Assembly (NCBI RefSeq): GCF_900104385.1
Contig: NZ_FNJA01000011.1
Location: 1-64,000, forward strand
From: Rhodoferax sp. OV413
GTDB taxonomy: Bacteria; Pseudomonadota; Gammaproteobacteria; Burkholderiales; Burkholderiaceae_C
Length of the DNA stretch: 64,000 bases
Reading direction: 5' to 3'
Shown here: in pieces, positions 62,715 to 64,000 of the stretch
Position numbering within the stretch: the first letter of the stretch is position 1
Layout: every line of letters starts with the position of its first letter
The notes under the pieces: model-generated
What the model was told of the DNA's origin: nothing
What the model saw: only the letters and a program-made list of their open reading frames with translations
The model's database searches: none
Position numbers and translations under genes: made by a program

Positions 62715-64000
62715 ATGACACTTTTGACAAGTGATGAGCAATTCTCCTCTGCCACTCTCGGTGTATATAGTACGAGTAGTTTTTTTACGCGGTTCTCTAG
62801 TTTAGCGGACCTATTCCCGGTCGACGAGGATTCATGTCCTTCAGCTATTCCAACCCATGTGCATGAATTTGTACATTATCTGCATAACATATCAACAACA
62901 GCCGGTATTCGTGCGGCTTTTCTCGCTAACGCGGCTGTTTTTACGGCGGCGCAATTTCTCATAGAGGAAAAAAAAGGGGTTGGAAAATCCAGTGATGAAT
63001 CAACTCAGGGAGATAATATTGGATTTTTCATCAAAAATCTAAATTTCATTCTTGGGTCATTTGAAAAAAATGTAAGTGATAAAAATGAAATTTCCAAATT
63101 ATTTTGGAATATTTCTCATCTGCAAAGTTACACCCAGAATTATTTTCCGAAATCCTTTGCTTATCAAGTGACCATATCAGGAAGGTTAGGGTGCAGGACG
63201 GTTGATGGAATTTTGAAAATCGGGCTTAATTTTATTACGGAGGGGGTCGCGTATGAAGTAGAGCGCGAGCTGTGGGAAAAGAGAGGTGACTTAAAGAAGG
63301 TCATTGATGACCGAACGCCAATATTTCCATATTTGACCTATGAACCATTGGTAGATTACCTTGTTGGACGCCCAACCACTCCGTTAGAGAGGATAAGTGT
63401 TGGTAATGCCGCACTTATGCATTACTCGCCGTCTCAGGGGTTTGTAGATGCATGTCTTGCACTTAGGAAAAGTGGTGAGAAGTTCGAAGAATATCTACGT
63501 GGTCTTATGGGGAATTTTGAATCGTATGTTGAAGGAGAATTTGAAGGGGAAATAAATATTCTCAGGGAATTCTATGCCCATACCGATAAACTGGAAGTTC
63601 CGTTTGAAAATTATTTGTCAAGAATAAAAGACGCCGCAAAGCAGCGAATGAAAAATCCATGTCTTGAAGCACTTTTTTTGCGGAAAAATCTGACTTCACA
63701 AACATTCTTGGAAATATCATGCTCTCTTGCTGAAAACGTCATCGTTCAAGAAAAGGCTGATGGCACTGCAGTAGTGGATTATCGTGGTAATCGAAATGGT
63801 TTGGCAAATTCATCAAATGAAGATATTATTTGGTTTATTGTCCTGTGCTCAGCCATTCACTTTGTGAAGCAACATTTCACTTCGAGTGGACGTATCGTAG
63901 CAACGAAGTTTCTGAAAGAAACGAAATGTCCTTTCTCAGGGGCGTGTCACGTGGAATTGGCAGAAGGAAATCCAGAAATGTGTAAAAAATCTCCGTGGAA
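62715..64000 (+). CDS. Putative zinc metalloprotease (HExxH), 3' end outside the window
   Basis: An open frame from ATG 62715 through the window edge, at least 428 codons with no stop. The zinc motif is THVHEFVHYLHNISTTAGI (HEFVH, residues 54-58). A later NFITEGVAYEVERE (about 178) has the EGxA form of the third ligand seen in gluzincin-type proteases, and such 'HExxHxL...sT' proteins are common as uncharacterised island genes. The C-terminal visible part has CPFSGACHVELAEGNPEMC, a possible Cys cluster. It is clearly more AT-rich than the core and uses A/T-ending codons, so it is a separate acquisition. There is no signal peptide. A role as defence protease is inference. Confidence 0.7.
   Translation, partial: MTLLTSDEQFSSATLGVYSTSSFFTRFSSLADLFPVDEDSCPSAIPTHVHEFVHYLHNISTTAGIRAAFLANAAVFTAAQFLIEEKKGVGKSSDESTQGDNIGFFIKNLNFILGSFEKNVSDKNEISKLFWNISHLQSYTQNYFPKSFAYQVTISGRLGCRTVDGILKIGLNFITEGVAYEVERELWEKRGDLKKVIDDRTPIFPYLTYEPLVDYLVGRPTTPLERISVGNAALMHYSPSQGFVDACLALRKSGEKFEEYLRGLMGNFESYVEGEFEGEINILREFYAHTDKLEVPFENYLSRIKDAAKQRMKNPCLEALFLRKNLTSQTFLEISCSLAENVIVQEKADGTAVVDYRGNRNGLANSSNEDIIWFIVLCSAIHFVKQHFTSSGRIVATKFLKETKCPFSGACHVELAEGNPEMCKKSPW

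Larger units (their letters stand above)
29161..64000. mobile_element. Tn7-like transposon/genomic island inserted in comEC (right end outside the window)
   Basis: The left boundary is set where comEC similarity ends (after base 29160). Immediately inside are three copies of a 19-bp motif, followed by accessory genes, a complete tnsABC-tniQ operon, and cargo dominated by defence genes. Base composition drops relative to the core. The dispersed core repeats (five good copies in 1-29160) are not seen in the island. No matching inverted end was found before base 64000, and the last gene is open at the edge, so the element is at least 34.8 kb. That everything to the right of tnsA is cargo of the same element is inference. 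Confidence 0.75.

Noticed and set aside
42765-62733. Shared sequence CACTTTTGACAA-TGA before the DUF6471 gene and at the start of the metalloprotease gene
   Set aside because: Only about 16 bp, no further similarity around it, and in one case it is coding; likely chance.
29161-64000. CRISPR-associated transposon (CAST) possibility
   Set aside because: No cas genes and no CRISPR-like repeat array are visible in the window; the tns module has TniQ but no guide system.

Overview
The window is a high-GC betaproteobacterial chromosome segment. The gene set (2-keto-3-deoxygluconate kinase, BamC/DapA, ParE/ParC, a DUF7931 protein, a transglutaminase/ATP-grasp cluster), the protein styles and a family of small dispersed repeats (core GCTATT-n-AATAGCTGCTTGCGCA) point to the Burkholderiales, most likely Comamonadaceae (Rhodoferax/Polaromonas/Acidovorax-like). 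Genus level is inference.

Positions 1 to about 29160 are ordinary core chromosome. They hold a ketoglutarate-semialdehyde dehydrogenase/KDG kinase pair; a cupin/FAD-oxidoreductase/MFS operon; a SlyD-type isomerase; a RoxA-type ribosomal oxygenase; a small Ala/Pro-rich lipoprotein; a UPF0016 Mn exporter preceded by a yybP-ykoY manganese riboswitch; an MBL hydrolase with bamC and dapA; an MFS permease; parE, a lytic transglycosylase and parC; a chemotaxis receptor; a RidA protein; and a three-gene transglutaminase/ATP-grasp/alpha-E operon. The last core gene is the 5' third of comEC, which stops abruptly after about 282 codons.

Position 29161 to the end of the window is a mobile island, lower in GC and without the dispersed core repeats. 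It opens with three spaced copies of a 19-bp motif that look like transposase-binding sites of a Tn7-like transposon end. A related end sequence recurs at 35459-35558 in the same orientation. Between these two ends lie an HTH protein, a HipBA module, two genes that look like integron cassettes with attC sites but no integrase (a FtsH-protease-like protein and a HEPN-like protein), and a small membrane protein. At 35603-42546 is a complete Tn7-like transposition operon, tnsA-tnsB-tnsC-tniQ, with catalytic residues almost in register with Tn7. It is followed by an unusual accessory gene with a C-terminal IS5-type HTH domain and a Shine-Dalgarno inside a perfect hairpin.

The cargo to the right of tnsA is a defence island. 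It has a complete type I Zorya system (zorABCD, 43179-51443); an S1/P1 periplasmic nuclease; a complete Qat system (qatABCD, 53230-57945); a MazG-like/PIN-like/lysine-alanine-rich/winged-helix fusion; a MerR-HTH/P-loop ATPase fusion; an HNH_2 endonuclease; and an AT-rich gene for a putative HExxH zinc metalloprotease that runs off the right edge. The far transposon end and the 3' part of comEC are not in the window.

The island therefore looks like a large Tn7-like element that inactivated a DNA-uptake gene and carries several layered defence modules. The two named systems (Zorya, Qat) are known. The less familiar parts are the IS5-HTH accessory protein next to TniQ, the MazG-PIN fusion, the integrase-less cassettes and the terminal metalloprotease.
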